A DNA stretch of 64,000 nucleotides from Thermus hydrothermalis (lineage in GTDB: Bacteria; Deinococcota; Deinococci; Deinococcales; Thermaceae). Where the stretch lies: contig NZ_JAKTNT010000003.1 in the NCBI RefSeq assembly GCF_022760925.1, positions 1 through 64,000 on the forward strand, read 5' to 3'. The position numbers and the translations under genes were made by a program. This document shows positions 31,111 to 38,457 of the stretch, in pieces (position 1 is the stretch's first letter; every line of letters starts with the position of its first letter). The notes beneath the pieces were generated by a model. That model did not search any database and was not told the DNA's origin. It was given only the letters and a program-made list of their open reading frames with translations.

Positions 31111-31795
31111 CTGGGTCCTGTGGGCCCTCGGGGCCCTCGGGGTCCTGGCCCTGGCGCGGGCCGGGGCGGGCCCGGCGCGCGGTGGGGGTGGGGGAACCCC
31201 TGGCCCTGGAAGCGCCTGCCCTTATCCTCCCCCCGGGCCCCCGCCCTTGGACAAGGACCGGTGGGCTTTGGTTGATCGGATTTATGCCCGCATCCTGGAG
31301 GTCAACCCCGCCCTGGCCCGGCAGTCCTGCGGGGACTGCGGGGGGCGTACCCTGGCCCAAATCGTGGCCGGGGCCCTGGCCCAGGCCGAAGGGATGGGGG
31401 TGCCCCCTGATTTGGTAACCGCCTTAGCCCGGCGGGAGTCCTCCTTCAACCCCCTCGTAGATCGGGTGCAGCACTCCCTGCAGATCAGCAACAACGGGGC
31501 CACCTGCGCCTCGGGGTCCGAGATCGGGCCCCTGCAAACTAAGCCGTGCGCGATGCGGCAAGTAGGCATGGACCCCACCCTCCTCCTCAACATGCCCACC
31601 CCGGCCCGGGTGCAGTACGCCACGGCGGCGGGGATCCGCTATCTGGCTTGGCTCAAAGGGCAGTTTCCCACGTGGTGCGATGTGCTCCACGCCTACAACC
31701 GGGGGCCTTCCGCCTACCGCCAAGGCCAGCGCAATGACGCCTATGTGAACCAGATCCTGGCCTGGGCGTCCCAATACTCCGAGTTGAGAGTATGA
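31076..31795 (+). CDS. SLT-type lytic transglycosylase/lysozyme
   Basis: 239 aa. An N-terminal hydrophobic signal/anchor (WVLWALGALGVLALARAGAG) leads to a Gly/Pro linker. The catalytic region has LVTALARRESSFNPL with the catalytic Glu, then a cysteine-containing insertion, SEIGPLQTKP in place of the usual GLMQ-type motif, and AYNRGPSAYRQ near the end. This is the goose-type/SLT fold. As the last enzyme before the 3-TM protein it is the likely endolysin. Overlaps the next gene (ATGA). Confidence 0.82.
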   Translation: MGRKTAGNGRGSWVLWALGALGVLALARAGAGPARGGGGGTPGPGSACPYPPPGPPPLDKDRWALVDRIYARILEVNPALARQSCGDCGGRTLAQIVAGALAQAEGMGVPPDLVTALARRESSFNPLVDRVQHSLQISNNGATCASGSEIGPLQTKPCAMRQVGMDPTLLLNMPTPARVQYATAAGIRYLAWLKGQFPTWCDVLHAYNRGPSAYRQGQRNDAYVNQILAWASQYSELRV

Positions 31796-32064
31796 GGCAG
31801 CTTCCTTGGGGCATCCTCCTCATGTTTGCGACTCTGGGGCTGGCCTTCGCCCTGGCCGGCCTGTCCTGGTGGCTCCTCTTTTTGGTGGGGCTTGCGGCCT
31901 GGTTGGCCGTGGTGGAGTATTTGGCCGTGCGGCGCACGGGCCTCACCATCTCGGGGCAGTTTCTGGCGTGGGCGAAGCGGCACCCCTGGGCGGCCGGGGC
32001 CATGGCGGCCCTCCTCGGGGCGGCGGTGGGTTACCTCATCTACCACCTGGTGACCGGCTATTAG
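31792..32064 (+). CDS. Three-TM holin candidate
   Basis: 90 aa with three hydrophobic helices: GILLMFATLGLAFALAGLSW, LLFLVGLAAWLAVVEYLA and WAAGAMAALLGAAVGYLIYH, separated by a basic loop (RRTGLTISGQFLAWAKRHP). Immediate ATGA coupling to the murein hydrolase makes it the best holin in the element. It is the last prophage gene. Confidence 0.65.
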   Translation: MRQLPWGILLMFATLGLAFALAGLSWWLLFLVGLAAWLAVVEYLAVRRTGLTISGQFLAWAKRHPWAAGAMAALLGAAVGYLIYHLVTGY

Positions 32065-32085
32065 GTGTCGTGTAGGTGTCAAAGG
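32062..32085. repeat. Candidate integrase arm-type sites, right end
   Basis: TAGGTGTC followed 7 nt later by AGGTGTCAAAGG, 47-70 nt from the right attachment repeat. The pair matches the arrangement at 11153-11174 near the left end. Confidence 0.4.
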
Positions 32086-32124
32086 TCAATCCCCCGGGCC
32101 TCGCCACCCGGGGGATTGACCTTT
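32081..32124. terminator. 18-bp perfect hairpin at the prophage right end
   Basis: Arms 32081-32098 and 32107-32124 are perfectly complementary over 18 bp (AAAGGTCAATCCCCCGGG and its complement) with an 8-nt loop. On the plus strand it is followed by CTCATC with a T-rich arm end and would end the late operon; on the minus strand it lies just beyond tRNA-Ile and would end the tRNA transcript in the lysogen. Confidence 0.75.
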
Positions 32125-32131
32125 CTCATCG

Positions 32132-32176
32132 TGGTGGGCGATGGTGGACTTGAACCACCGACCTCACGCTTATCAG
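32132..32176. repeat. Prophage attachment repeat, right copy
   Basis: 45 bp identical to 11012-11056. It is the 3' part of the intact tRNA-Ile, from the first anticodon-loop base to the CCA end, so integration keeps the tRNA whole. Confidence 0.92.
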
Positions 32177-32208
32177 GCGTGCGCTCTGACCAGCTGAGCT
32201 AATCGCCC
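32132..32208 (-). tRNA. tRNA-Ile (GAU)
   Basis: 77 nt on the minus strand. Acceptor GGGCGAT/ATCGCCC, D stem GCTC/GAGC, anticodon stem CACGC/GCGTG with loop CTGATAA (anticodon GAT at 32172-32174), T stem GGTGG/CCACC with TTCAAGT, discriminator A and encoded CCA. All stems pair perfectly. The 3' half is shared with the prophage attachment repeat. Confidence 0.97.
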
Positions 32209-32223
32209 CCGCACGCAAGCTCT

Positions 32224-32252
32224 AGGATAGCGCAAGGGGCTTGGAGGTTCAA
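32224..32252 (-). promoter_or_regulatory. tRNA-Ile promoter
   Basis: On the minus strand TTGAAC (32247-32252) and TATCCT (32224-32229) are 17 bp apart. The expected start near 32217 is ~9 nt before the tRNA 5' end. Confidence 0.7.
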
Positions 32253-32523
32253 GACCTGTTGTGGGCCAATCCCTCCAGGTACATTTTTGCCAAGAGCCTA
32301 TAGGGGTTTTTAAGTACCGAAGGGAGCGGCGGTAGCGGCTGTAGCGCCTCTGATGAGGTTGCCTTGCGCGTAACTTCCAAACACCCTAAAGGGGTAGGGT
32401 TGGGCCACGGGTTTCGCGCGGCCCCTAAGGATTGGGTACCGTGAGGCCCGAACCTGAGCGGCGAAGCCGCAAGCCTCCACCCAAGGAGAGATCCCGCCCC
32501 TCTTTTGAAGCCGAAGCCCTACA
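32253..32523. other. Non-coding region with nested hairpins before pduO
   Basis: No supported ORF in ~270 nt. The notable structure is GAGGC (32443-32447) pairing with GCCTC (32473-32477) around an inner hairpin GCGGC-GAA-GCCGC (32458-32470), about 50 nt before the adenosyltransferase start. I find no cobalamin-riboswitch B12 box. It could be an upstream terminator-like element or 5'-UTR structure. Confidence 0.4.
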
Positions 32524-33096
32524 ATGGAATCCGTGAAGATCTACACCAAAACCGGGGATGCGGGGGAAACTGGCCTCTACGGGGCCGAACGGGTGGTGAA
32601 GGCCCACCCCCGGGTGGAGGCCTACGGCACCGTGGACGAGGCCAACTCCGCCATCGGCCTGGCCCGGAGCCTTCTCCCAAAGGAGCACCTGGACCTCCAG
32701 GACCTTCTGGAACAGGTGCAAAACGCCCTCTTTGATCTGGGGGCGGACCTGGCCACCCGTATGGGTAGTCCCTACGAAAAAAACATCGCCCGCATGGACG
32801 CAGAGGACGTGGAGGCCCTGGAAAAGGCCATTGACCGCTACATGGAGGAAAGCCCTCCCTTCACGGGCTTCATCCTGCCCGGCGGGCACCCGGCGGCGGC
32901 GGCCTTGCACCTGGCCCGCACCGTGGTGCGCCGGGCGGAGCGCAAGGTGGTGGCCTTGAGCCGGGAGGAGCCCGTGAACCCCGAGGCCATCCGCTACCTG
33001 AACCGGCTTTCCGACCTCCTCTTTGTCCTGGCCCGGGTGGTGAACGCCCGCACGGGGGTGCAGGAAGAGGCCTGGCTCGTCAAGAGGCGGCGCTAG
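32524..33096 (+). CDS. pduO: PduO-type cob(I)yrinate/cob(I)alamin adenosyltransferase
   Basis: 190 aa, normal length for the family. The N-terminal ATP-binding motif is KIYTKTGDAGETGLYGAERV; VEAYGTVDEANSAIGLARS follows, and the C-terminal half has FILPGGHPAAAALHLARTVV with CxxAER-type VRRAERKVVAL and YLNRLSDLLFVLARVVN. It transfers adenosyl from ATP to reduced cobalamin in the cytoplasm. First gene right of the tRNA-Ile; convergent with a small gene whose end overlaps by 4 nt. Confidence 0.92.
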   Translation: MESVKIYTKTGDAGETGLYGAERVVKAHPRVEAYGTVDEANSAIGLARSLLPKEHLDLQDLLEQVQNALFDLGADLATRMGSPYEKNIARMDAEDVEALEKAIDRYMEESPPFTGFILPGGHPAAAALHLARTVVRRAERKVVALSREEPVNPEAIRYLNRLSDLLFVLARVVNARTGVQEEAWLVKRRR

Positions 33097-33377
33097 GGCC
33101 AGGGCTTGCCGTAGACCCGCACCTCAGCCCCGGGGAAGGCGGTCTGGAGAAGCTCTTTTAGGAAGGAGGCGGCGGAGGGCAGAAGTCCTCCGCAAGGGCC
33201 CTCCATGTAAAGGAAGAGGTAACGGGGGCGCCTGGGGGACTGGGAGAAGCCCAGGCAGCCCTCGTACTCGGGGAAGTACTCATAGAAAAGCTCCAAGAGG
33301 TCCTGGACCAGGTCCTTGGCCTCGGGCAAGGCCTCTATGGAGCTCTGGGGCTTCACCCAGAAGGTCATGGCCTTCAT
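33093..33377 (-). CDS. Unknown conserved-looking small protein
   Basis: 94 aa, alpha/beta, no TM or signal. Sequence MKAMTFWVKPQSSIEALPEA, then LFYEYFPEYEGCLGF and RYLFLYMEGPCGGLLPSAAS. Two cysteines sit in the middle. Not recognised. Its 5' end faces the ABC transporter operon, 54 nt away, so the two promoters are divergent. Confidence 0.65.
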   Translation of the reverse strand: MKAMTFWVKPQSSIEALPEAKDLVQDLLELFYEYFPEYEGCLGFSQSPRRPRYLFLYMEGPCGGLLPSAASFLKELLQTAFPGAEVRVYGKPWP

Positions 33378-33395
33378 CCTCCTCCCATTATGGCG

Positions 33396-33423
33396 TTGAC
33401 AGGGCGCGGAGGTGTGATATCAT
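33396..33423 (+). promoter_or_regulatory. Promoter of the ABC exporter operon, leaderless
   Basis: TTGACA (33396-33401) and TATCAT (33418-33423) with a 16-bp spacer. The -10 ends 8 nt before ATG 33432, so the mRNA should begin at or beside the ATG. Confidence 0.75.
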
Positions 33424-33431
33424 CTTGCTAT

Positions 33432-34151
33432 ATGATTGAAGTCCTTCAGTTGACCAAGGCCTACCGCGCCCACCGGGCGGTGGAGGACCTCTCCTTCCGG
33501 GTAAACCCAGGGGAGGTCTACGCCCTCCTCGGCCCCAACGGGGCGGGCAAGACCACCACCCTGCGGGTTTTGGCCACCTTGGTGAAGCCCACGGCGGGCA
33601 CGGCCCGGGTGGCGGGGTTTGACGTGGGGCGGGAGCCCCTTGCCGTGAGGCAAAGGCTTGGGCTTGTGAACGGGGGCATGCGCGTCTATGACCGCCTCAC
33701 TGGGCGGGAGGTTCTGGCCTTTTTCGCCGGTTTTTACGGCCTCGAGGGCCCCGCCTTCCGCAAGGCCCTGGATTGGGTGGCGGGGCTTTTGGGGATGGAG
33801 GAAGCCCTGGACAAGAAGGTGATGGAGATGTCCACGGGCATGCAGCAGAAGGTGGTGATCGCCCGGGCCATCCTGCACCGCCCCCCGGTCCTCCTCCTGG
33901 ACGAGGCCACGGCGGGGCTAGACATCTTCGCCCGGCGGGCCCTTTTGGACTTCGTCAAGGCCTACCGGGACCTGGGGAACACCTTGGTCTACTCCACCCA
34001 CGTGATGGCCGAGGCGGAAGAGGTGGCGGACCGGGTGGGCTTCTTGCACCGGGGCCGCCTGGTCTATGAGGGCACCAAGGCCGAGGCCCTGGCCCTGGGC
34101 GAGGGGAGCCTGGAGCGGGCCTTCATCCGGGTGGTGAAGGAGGCGGCATGA
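33432..34151 (+). CDS. ABC transporter ATP-binding protein (NatA-like)
   Basis: 239 aa from ATG 33432, fixed by the promoter 8 nt upstream. Walker A GPNGAGKTTTL, a signature MSTGMQQKVVIARAIL (the Q-loop and LSGGQ equivalent, with STG in place of SGG), Walker B VLLLDEATAGLD and a downstream switch His (YSTHVMAEAEE). The STGM signature and the pairing with an ABC-2 permease match the NatA branch. Coupled to the permease by ATGA; together they would export an ion or small molecule. Confidence 0.88.
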   Translation: MIEVLQLTKAYRAHRAVEDLSFRVNPGEVYALLGPNGAGKTTTLRVLATLVKPTAGTARVAGFDVGREPLAVRQRLGLVNGGMRVYDRLTGREVLAFFAGFYGLEGPAFRKALDWVAGLLGMEEALDKKVMEMSTGMQQKVVIARAILHRPPVLLLDEATAGLDIFARRALLDFVKAYRDLGNTLVYSTHVMAEAEEVADRVGFLHRGRLVYEGTKAEALALGEGSLERAFIRVVKEAA

Positions 34152-35326
34152 AGGGGATTTACCGCATTCTCTGGAAGGAGCTCGTCCAGGTCTTTCGTGA
34201 CCGAAAGCTCGTCTTTTCCACCTTGGTCCTGCCCGTGCTCCTCATGCCCGTCTTCATGTTCGGGCCGAGCCTGGTGCTAGAGCGCCTCATGAAGGGAGCG
34301 GCGGAAAAGCGGCAGGAGATAGCGGTGGCCGGCCTTCCGGAAGAGGCGCTTTCGGCCCTCCGCCAGGCCAACCTGGCCCCGGTGGCCGTGGCGGACCCGG
34401 AAGGGGCGGTGCGGGAGGGGAAGTACCCCGCCGGGGTCCTTTACCGGGAGGGCGTCTATCGGGTCTACGCCCGGCTATCCGGGGGGCTCACGGAGGGGCA
34501 GGTGGTGGCGGGCAAGGTGCAAAGCGCCCTAGCGGCCCTCAAGGAGGCCAAGGTGGCCGAGGCCCTGGCGAGGCGGGGGGTTCCCTTAGAGGTTCTCCAA
34601 CCCTTTAGGGTGGAGCTTCTGGACGCCTCCCCCGAGCGGGAAAAGGCCGGGGGGCTTTTGGGCTTCCTCCTCCCCTTCTTCCTGGTGGTCTTCGTCCTTT
34701 CCGGCGGGCAGGTGGTGGCGGTGGACGCCACCGCCGGGGAGAAGGAGAAGGGCACCCTCGAGGCCCTCCTCATGGCCCCCGCACCCCTTTGGCAGATCGC
34801 CTTGGGCAAAACCCTGGCCACGGTGGTCATGGCCCTGCTCTCTGGGGTGGCGGGGCTTTTGGGCCTGGCCTTGGGCGGGGCCCTGGCCGCCCGCTATGGC
34901 GGGGGTGTCCTCACGGAAACGGGCCAGGTGGTGGACCTGGGGGGGCGGGTGGCTTTGGACGGGGCAAGCTTTTTGGCCCTCTTCCTTTCCGCCCTCCTCC
35001 TCGCCCTCTTCATGGGGGCGGTGATGGTGGGCCTGGGGCTTTACGCCCGGAGCTACAAGGAGGCGCAGAGCTACCTGGCCCCCTTGCAGCTTATCGCCCT
35101 TTTACCCCTTCTCTTCCTCCAGTTTAGGGGCTTCTTGGAGCTGGAAACCTGGTACCACCTGCTTCCCCTTTTCAACGTGGCCCTCCTCATGGACGCCCTC
35201 CTCAAGGGAACGGCCACCTGGGGGCAGGCCGCCCTCACCTGGACCTCCACCTTGGCCTACGCCGCCTTGGCCCTGGGCTTTTCCGTGCGGGTCTTCGCCC
35301 GGGAAGAGGTGGTGTTCAGGAACTAG
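34148..35326 (+). CDS. ABC-2 type permease (NatB-like)
   Basis: 392 aa. One TM helix near the N-terminus (LVFSTLVLPVLLMPVFMFG), a large external domain (~50-170), then five or six TM helices beginning GGLLGFLLPFFLVVFVLSGG. Between them AGEKEKGTLEALLMAPAP is the conserved cytoplasmic motif of NatB/ABC-2 permeases that contacts the ATPase. Partner of the preceding ATPase. The substrate cannot be read; Na+ or drug efflux is typical of the family. Confidence 0.85.
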   Translation: MKGIYRILWKELVQVFRDRKLVFSTLVLPVLLMPVFMFGPSLVLERLMKGAAEKRQEIAVAGLPEEALSALRQANLAPVAVADPEGAVREGKYPAGVLYREGVYRVYARLSGGLTEGQVVAGKVQSALAALKEAKVAEALARRGVPLEVLQPFRVELLDASPEREKAGGLLGFLLPFFLVVFVLSGGQVVAVDATAGEKEKGTLEALLMAPAPLWQIALGKTLATVVMALLSGVAGLLGLALGGALAARYGGGVLTETGQVVDLGGRVALDGASFLALFLSALLLALFMGAVMVGLGLYARSYKEAQSYLAPLQLIALLPLLFLQFRGFLELETWYHLLPLFNVALLMDALLKGTATWGQAALTWTSTLAYAALALGFSVRVFAREEVVFRN

Positions 35327-35338
35327 AAAGGAGCAAGC

Positions 35339-36202
35339 ATGCGCGAGGTGAAAGAGTTTTCGGCGTGGCGGGTTAGCGGCTTCTTGGGCCTTTTCCTCCT
35401 CCTCTTGGCCCTTCTATGGCTCGGGTGGGCGGGGTACGGCTGGGTGAGCGAAAGGGAGCCCGCTTACCTCTGGCACCTCCTTCCCGCCCTTCTTGCCAGC
35501 GGCCTCCTCGCCATGGGCCTCTTCACCCTCCAGCCCAACGAGGGGGCGGTCTTGGTCTTCCTGGGCCGCTACGTGGGGAGCGTGCGGGAAGAGGGCTTCC
35601 ACTTCGCCAACCCCTTGGCCAAGCGGCAACGGGTTTCCCTAAGGGTCCACAACTTCATCTCGGACCGGCTCAAGGTGAACGACGCCCAGGGCAACCCCAT
35701 TGAGATCGCCGCCGTGGTGGTCTGGCGGGTGGTGGACACGGCCAAGGCCCTCTTCCAGGTGGAGAACTACGAGGCCTTTGTGGCCATCCAAGCCGAGGCG
35801 GCCATCCGGGCCCTGGCGAGCCGCTACCCCTACGACGCCGAGGGCCGCTCCCTTAGGGGTAACCCCGAGGAGGTGGCCGAGGAGCTCAAGGCCGAGGTGG
35901 AGGAGCGCTTGAGGGTGGCGGGGGTAGAGGTCTTAGAGGCCCGGCTCACCCACCTGGCCTACGCCCCCGAGGTGGCCCAGGCCATGCTGAGGCGGCAGCA
36001 GGCCCTGGCGGTGGTTGCGGCGCGGAAGCTCATCGTGGAAGCGGCGGTGGGGATGGTCAAGGAGGCCTTGGCGGGCCTCGAGGCCCAGGGCCTCGCCCTG
36101 GACGAGGAAAGGCGGGCGGCCATGGCCAACAACCTCATGGTGGCCCTGGTGGCCGAGGCCCAGGCCCAGCCCGTGGTGAACGTGGGCACCTTGTACGCTT
36201 GA
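35339..36202 (+). CDS. SPFH/band-7 membrane protein
   Basis: 287 aa. Two N-terminal TM helices ([40 protein letters not shown]) are followed by a band-7 domain: [60 protein letters not shown]. The C-terminal helix ([20 protein letters not shown]) is the usual oligomerising coil. AAAGGAGC site at 35328. Probably a membrane-scaffold protein; the next genes (Arc-like, PH-like) follow in the same direction with short gaps. Confidence 0.85.
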   Translation: MREVKEFSAWRVSGFLGLFLLLLALLWLGWAGYGWVSEREPAYLWHLLPALLASGLLAMGLFTLQPNEGAVLVFLGRYVGSVREEGFHFANPLAKRQRVSLRVHNFISDRLKVNDAQGNPIEIAAVVVWRVVDTAKALFQVENYEAFVAIQAEAAIRALASRYPYDAEGRSLRGNPEEVAEELKAEVEERLRVAGVEVLEARLTHLAYAPEVAQAMLRRQQALAVVAARKLIVEAAVGMVKEALAGLEAQGLALDEERRAAMANNLMVALVAEAQAQPVVNVGTLYA

Positions 36203-36211
36203 AGGAGCGGG

Positions 36212-36397
36212 GTGAGGGAGGAGAAGAAGCGGTTTTTGTTGCGCCTGGACCCAAGGCTCTACCGGGTCCTGGAGAAGTGGGCCCAGGACGAGCTTAGGAG
36301 CGTGAACGCCCAGATAGAGTATCTCCTGAAGGAGGCGGCCAGGCGGGCGGGCAGGTGGAAGGATGAGGATGGAGCCGAAACGGGAAGGGAACCCTAG
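36212..36397 (+). CDS. Arc-type ribbon-helix-helix protein
   Basis: 61 aa, GTG start after [29 protein letters not shown] then [13 protein letters not shown] is the RHH signature of Arc-family DNA-binding proteins (strand followed by two helices with a N-x-x-I pattern). In other bacteria such a protein is often encoded directly after an SPFH protein, as here. Role unclear: DNA binding or a partner of the SPFH protein. Its end overlaps the next gene. Confidence 0.75.
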   Translation: MREEKKRFLLRLDPRLYRVLEKWAQDELRSVNAQIEYLLKEAARRAGRWKDEDGAETGREP

Positions 36398-36869
36398 GCG
36401 GTTTTTCCTCGGGCTTTTGGCCTTGGCCCTCCTCCTCCACGCCCTGGCCCTCTTCCTCATGGCCCAAGAGGACCCGGAGGGCCTGCCCCTTTTGGCGGCG
36501 CTCCTCCTTTTAGAGTTTTCCCTGACGGCGGCCCTCCTCTATGCGGTTTCCCGCCTTCCGGAACGCTTGTACTACGAGCTAGACGGGAACACGCTCACGG
36601 TGCACCTCCCCTTTGGACGGCGGGTGGTCCACCGGGCCCAGGTGGAGGCGGTGCGCCCCTTGGCCTACGCCCTCCCCTGGTGGGCCTGGAAGGGAGAAGC
36701 GGCCATGCCCGGCTACCACCGGAGGAGGCTCCGCCTGGAGGGGCGCCCGGTGGAGGCCCTGGTGGGGGCGAGGCGGGGGGAAGGGGTCCTCCTCCTCCTG
36801 AAGGACGGGAAAGGGCTTTTGCTAAACCCCTTGGACCCCACGCCCCTCCTTTCCTGGAAGGCGCCATGA
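36363..36869 (+). CDS. Two-TM membrane protein with PH-like domain
   Basis: 168 aa. Two hydrophobic helices ([40 protein letters not shown]), then a strand-rich domain ([52 protein letters not shown]) of the bacterial PH type that often follows TM helices. A second ATG at 36369 is possible. Coupled by overlap to the preceding and by ATGA-type contact to the following gene. Confidence 0.7.
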   Translation: MRMEPKREGNPRRFFLGLLALALLLHALALFLMAQEDPEGLPLLAALLLLEFSLTAALLYAVSRLPERLYYELDGNTLTVHLPFGRRVVHRAQVEAVRPLAYALPWWAWKGEAAMPGYHRRRLRLEGRPVEALVGARRGEGVLLLLKDGKGLLLNPLDPTPLLSWKAP

Positions 36870-37627
36870 AGGCCCTCTACTGGACCTACGGGCTTTCCTG
36901 GGGGCTTTTCCTCGCCTACTACCTCCTTGGGGGTAGGTGGGGGCCTTCTTGGGAAAAGGCCCTCTTCGGCCTTCTCTATATGTGGGTCCCCGGACTGGTG
37001 GCCCTTTGCTTCGCCCGAAGGGAAGGCCTGAGGCTTCCCCTCTCCCTGAGGCCCAACCGGTACTGGCTTTTCGCCTGGCTTTTCCCCGTGGGCCTCACCC
37101 TCCTCTCCCTCCCCCTAAGCCTTCCCTTCGGGGCCTGGCGGGGCCTGGGAAGCCTAGCCCCAGGGCTTCCCGAAGGGGCCCTCTGGGCCATGGCCCTCCT
37201 CCAAGGGCTCTTGGCCGGGGCCACGGTGAACCTCCTCGCCGCCTTGGGGGAGGAGCTCTTTTGGCGGGGCTACCTTTGGGAAAGGCTCCGGGAGCGGGGC
37301 TTTTGGCCGGCCACGCTGGAAATCGGCTTCTACTGGGGGCTTTGGCACGCTCCCCTCGTCCTCGCCGGGCACAACTACCCCAAGGAGCCCCTCCTGGGCG
37401 TGCCCGCCATGATCCTCTTCGCCCTCCTCCTCACCCCCGCCCTCCTCTGGGTGCGGGAAAAGGGGGGCCTCTTGGCGGCGGCCCTCCTCCACGGCACGCT
37501 CAACGCCGTGGCGGGGCTTTCCTTGGTGGCGGTGGAGAGGACGCACGACCTCCTCATCGGGGTGGTGGGGCTCCCGGGGTTCTTTCTCATGGCCCTCTTC
37601 AACCTCTGGCTCCGGAGGCGGGTATAG
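36866..37627 (+). CDS. CPBP-family intramembrane protease
   Basis: 253 aa from ATG 36866. About eight hydrophobic segments. The Abi/CPBP motifs are present in order: LLAALGEELFWRGYLWERL (EExxxR), FYWGLWHAPLVL (FxxxH) and AALLHGTLNAVAG (HxxxN/B). These form the metal-dependent glutamyl-protease site inside the membrane. Earlier in-frame extension rejected. Such enzymes cleave CAAX-like or peptide substrates; the substrate is unknown here. Confidence 0.85.
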   Translation: MKALYWTYGLSWGLFLAYYLLGGRWGPSWEKALFGLLYMWVPGLVALCFARREGLRLPLSLRPNRYWLFAWLFPVGLTLLSLPLSLPFGAWRGLGSLAPGLPEGALWAMALLQGLLAGATVNLLAALGEELFWRGYLWERLRERGFWPATLEIGFYWGLWHAPLVLAGHNYPKEPLLGVPAMILFALLLTPALLWVREKGGLLAAALLHGTLNAVAGLSLVAVERTHDLLIGVVGLPGFFLMALFNLWLRRRV

Positions 37628-37635
37628 TCAGGGGG

Positions 37636-38457
37636 ATGCGCTTCCTGGTGCTCACGGGGCTTTCTGGGGCGGGGAAGACCACGGCCAAGGGGTTTTTGGA
37701 GGACCTCGGCTACTTCATGGTGGACAACCTCCCCCCAAGCCTCTGGAAGCCCCTTCTAGAGGAGCTCGCCGCTAGGGGGATAGAACGGGCCGGGGTGGTG
37801 CTGGACGCCCGGGCCCTGCCCTTCTTCGCCGAGTTGGAGGAGGCCTTGGCCGAGCTTAAGCCGGTGGTGGTTTTCCTCGAGGCCCGCCCCGAGGTGCTCC
37901 TGAGGCGCTACAACCTCACCCGCCGCCTCCACCCCTTGGGGGCGGGGAACCTCATGCGGGAGATAGAGGAGGAAAGGAAGGCCCTAGGAAGCCTAAGGGC
38001 TCAGGCCCACCTGGTCCTGGACACCTCCGAGTTCTCCCCCCGGGCGCTCAAGGAGGCCCTGGTGCGCTTTTTGGGCGAGGAGGCGGGCTTTACCCTGCGC
38101 CTCCTCTCCTTCGGCTTTAAATGGGGGCCGCCCCAGGAGGCGGATTTGGTCCTGGACGTGCGCCCCTTCCCCAACCCCCACTACGACCCCATCCTCAAGC
38201 CCAAAAGCGGCCTGGACCCCGAGGTGAAGGCTTATGTCTTCCGGGAGGACCTGGAGGCCTATTACCGCGCCCTCCTCACCGTGGCAGGCCTGGCGGCGGA
38301 AGGGGCGAAGGCGGAGGGGCGGGCCTTTTACACCGTGGCCGTGGGGTGCACAGGGGGGCGGCACCGGAGCGTGGCGGTGGCGGAGAGGCTAGCGGAGGAG
38401 CTTTCGGGCCGCTTTCGCGTGGAGGTGACCCACCGGGATGTGGAGAAGGAGGCTTAG
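37636..38457 (+). CDS. rapZ: RapZ/YvcJ family nucleotide-binding protein
   Basis: 273 aa from ATG 37636 (GGGGG just upstream). Walker A is VLTGLSGAGKTTAKGFLEDL, followed by GYFMVDNLPPSLW, the RapZ hallmark. The C-terminal domain contains FPNPHYDPILKPKSGLDPEV and GCTGGRHRSVAVAERL, the conserved phosphosugar-binding region. In E. coli it controls GlmZ decay, elsewhere cell-wall metabolism. Overlaps yvcK by 20 nt, the standard rapZ-yvcK pairing. Confidence 0.93.
   Translation: MRFLVLTGLSGAGKTTAKGFLEDLGYFMVDNLPPSLWKPLLEELAARGIERAGVVLDARALPFFAELEEALAELKPVVVFLEARPEVLLRRYNLTRRLHPLGAGNLMREIEEERKALGSLRAQAHLVLDTSEFSPRALKEALVRFLGEEAGFTLRLLSFGFKWGPPQEADLVLDVRPFPNPHYDPILKPKSGLDPEVKAYVFREDLEAYYRALLTVAGLAAEGAKAEGRAFYTVAVGCTGGRHRSVAVAERLAEELSGRFRVEVTHRDVEKEA

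Larger units (their letters stand above)
11057..32131. mobile_element. Prophage related to Thermus phages P23-77/IN93
   Basis: About 21.1 kb between two 45-bp tRNA-Ile repeats. It contains a tyrosine integrase at one end, a CI/LexA-type repressor, a replication module, an A32-type packaging ATPase, two adjacent capsid-protein candidates of the sizes known for VP16 and VP17, many short one-TM proteins and two murein hydrolases. There are no portal, large terminase or tape-measure genes, so it is not a tailed phage. Size and content fit the membrane-containing icosahedral family of P23-77 and IN93. All modules appear intact, so the element may be functional. Confidence 0.85.

Noticed and set aside
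32209-32523. Cobalamin riboswitch before pduO
   Set aside because: No B12 box or matching core; only a simple nested hairpin is visible.
36680-36865. Extended N-terminus of the CPBP protease
   Set aside because: The extension overlaps the preceding PH-like gene and is low-complexity; ATG 36866 begins at the first TM helix.
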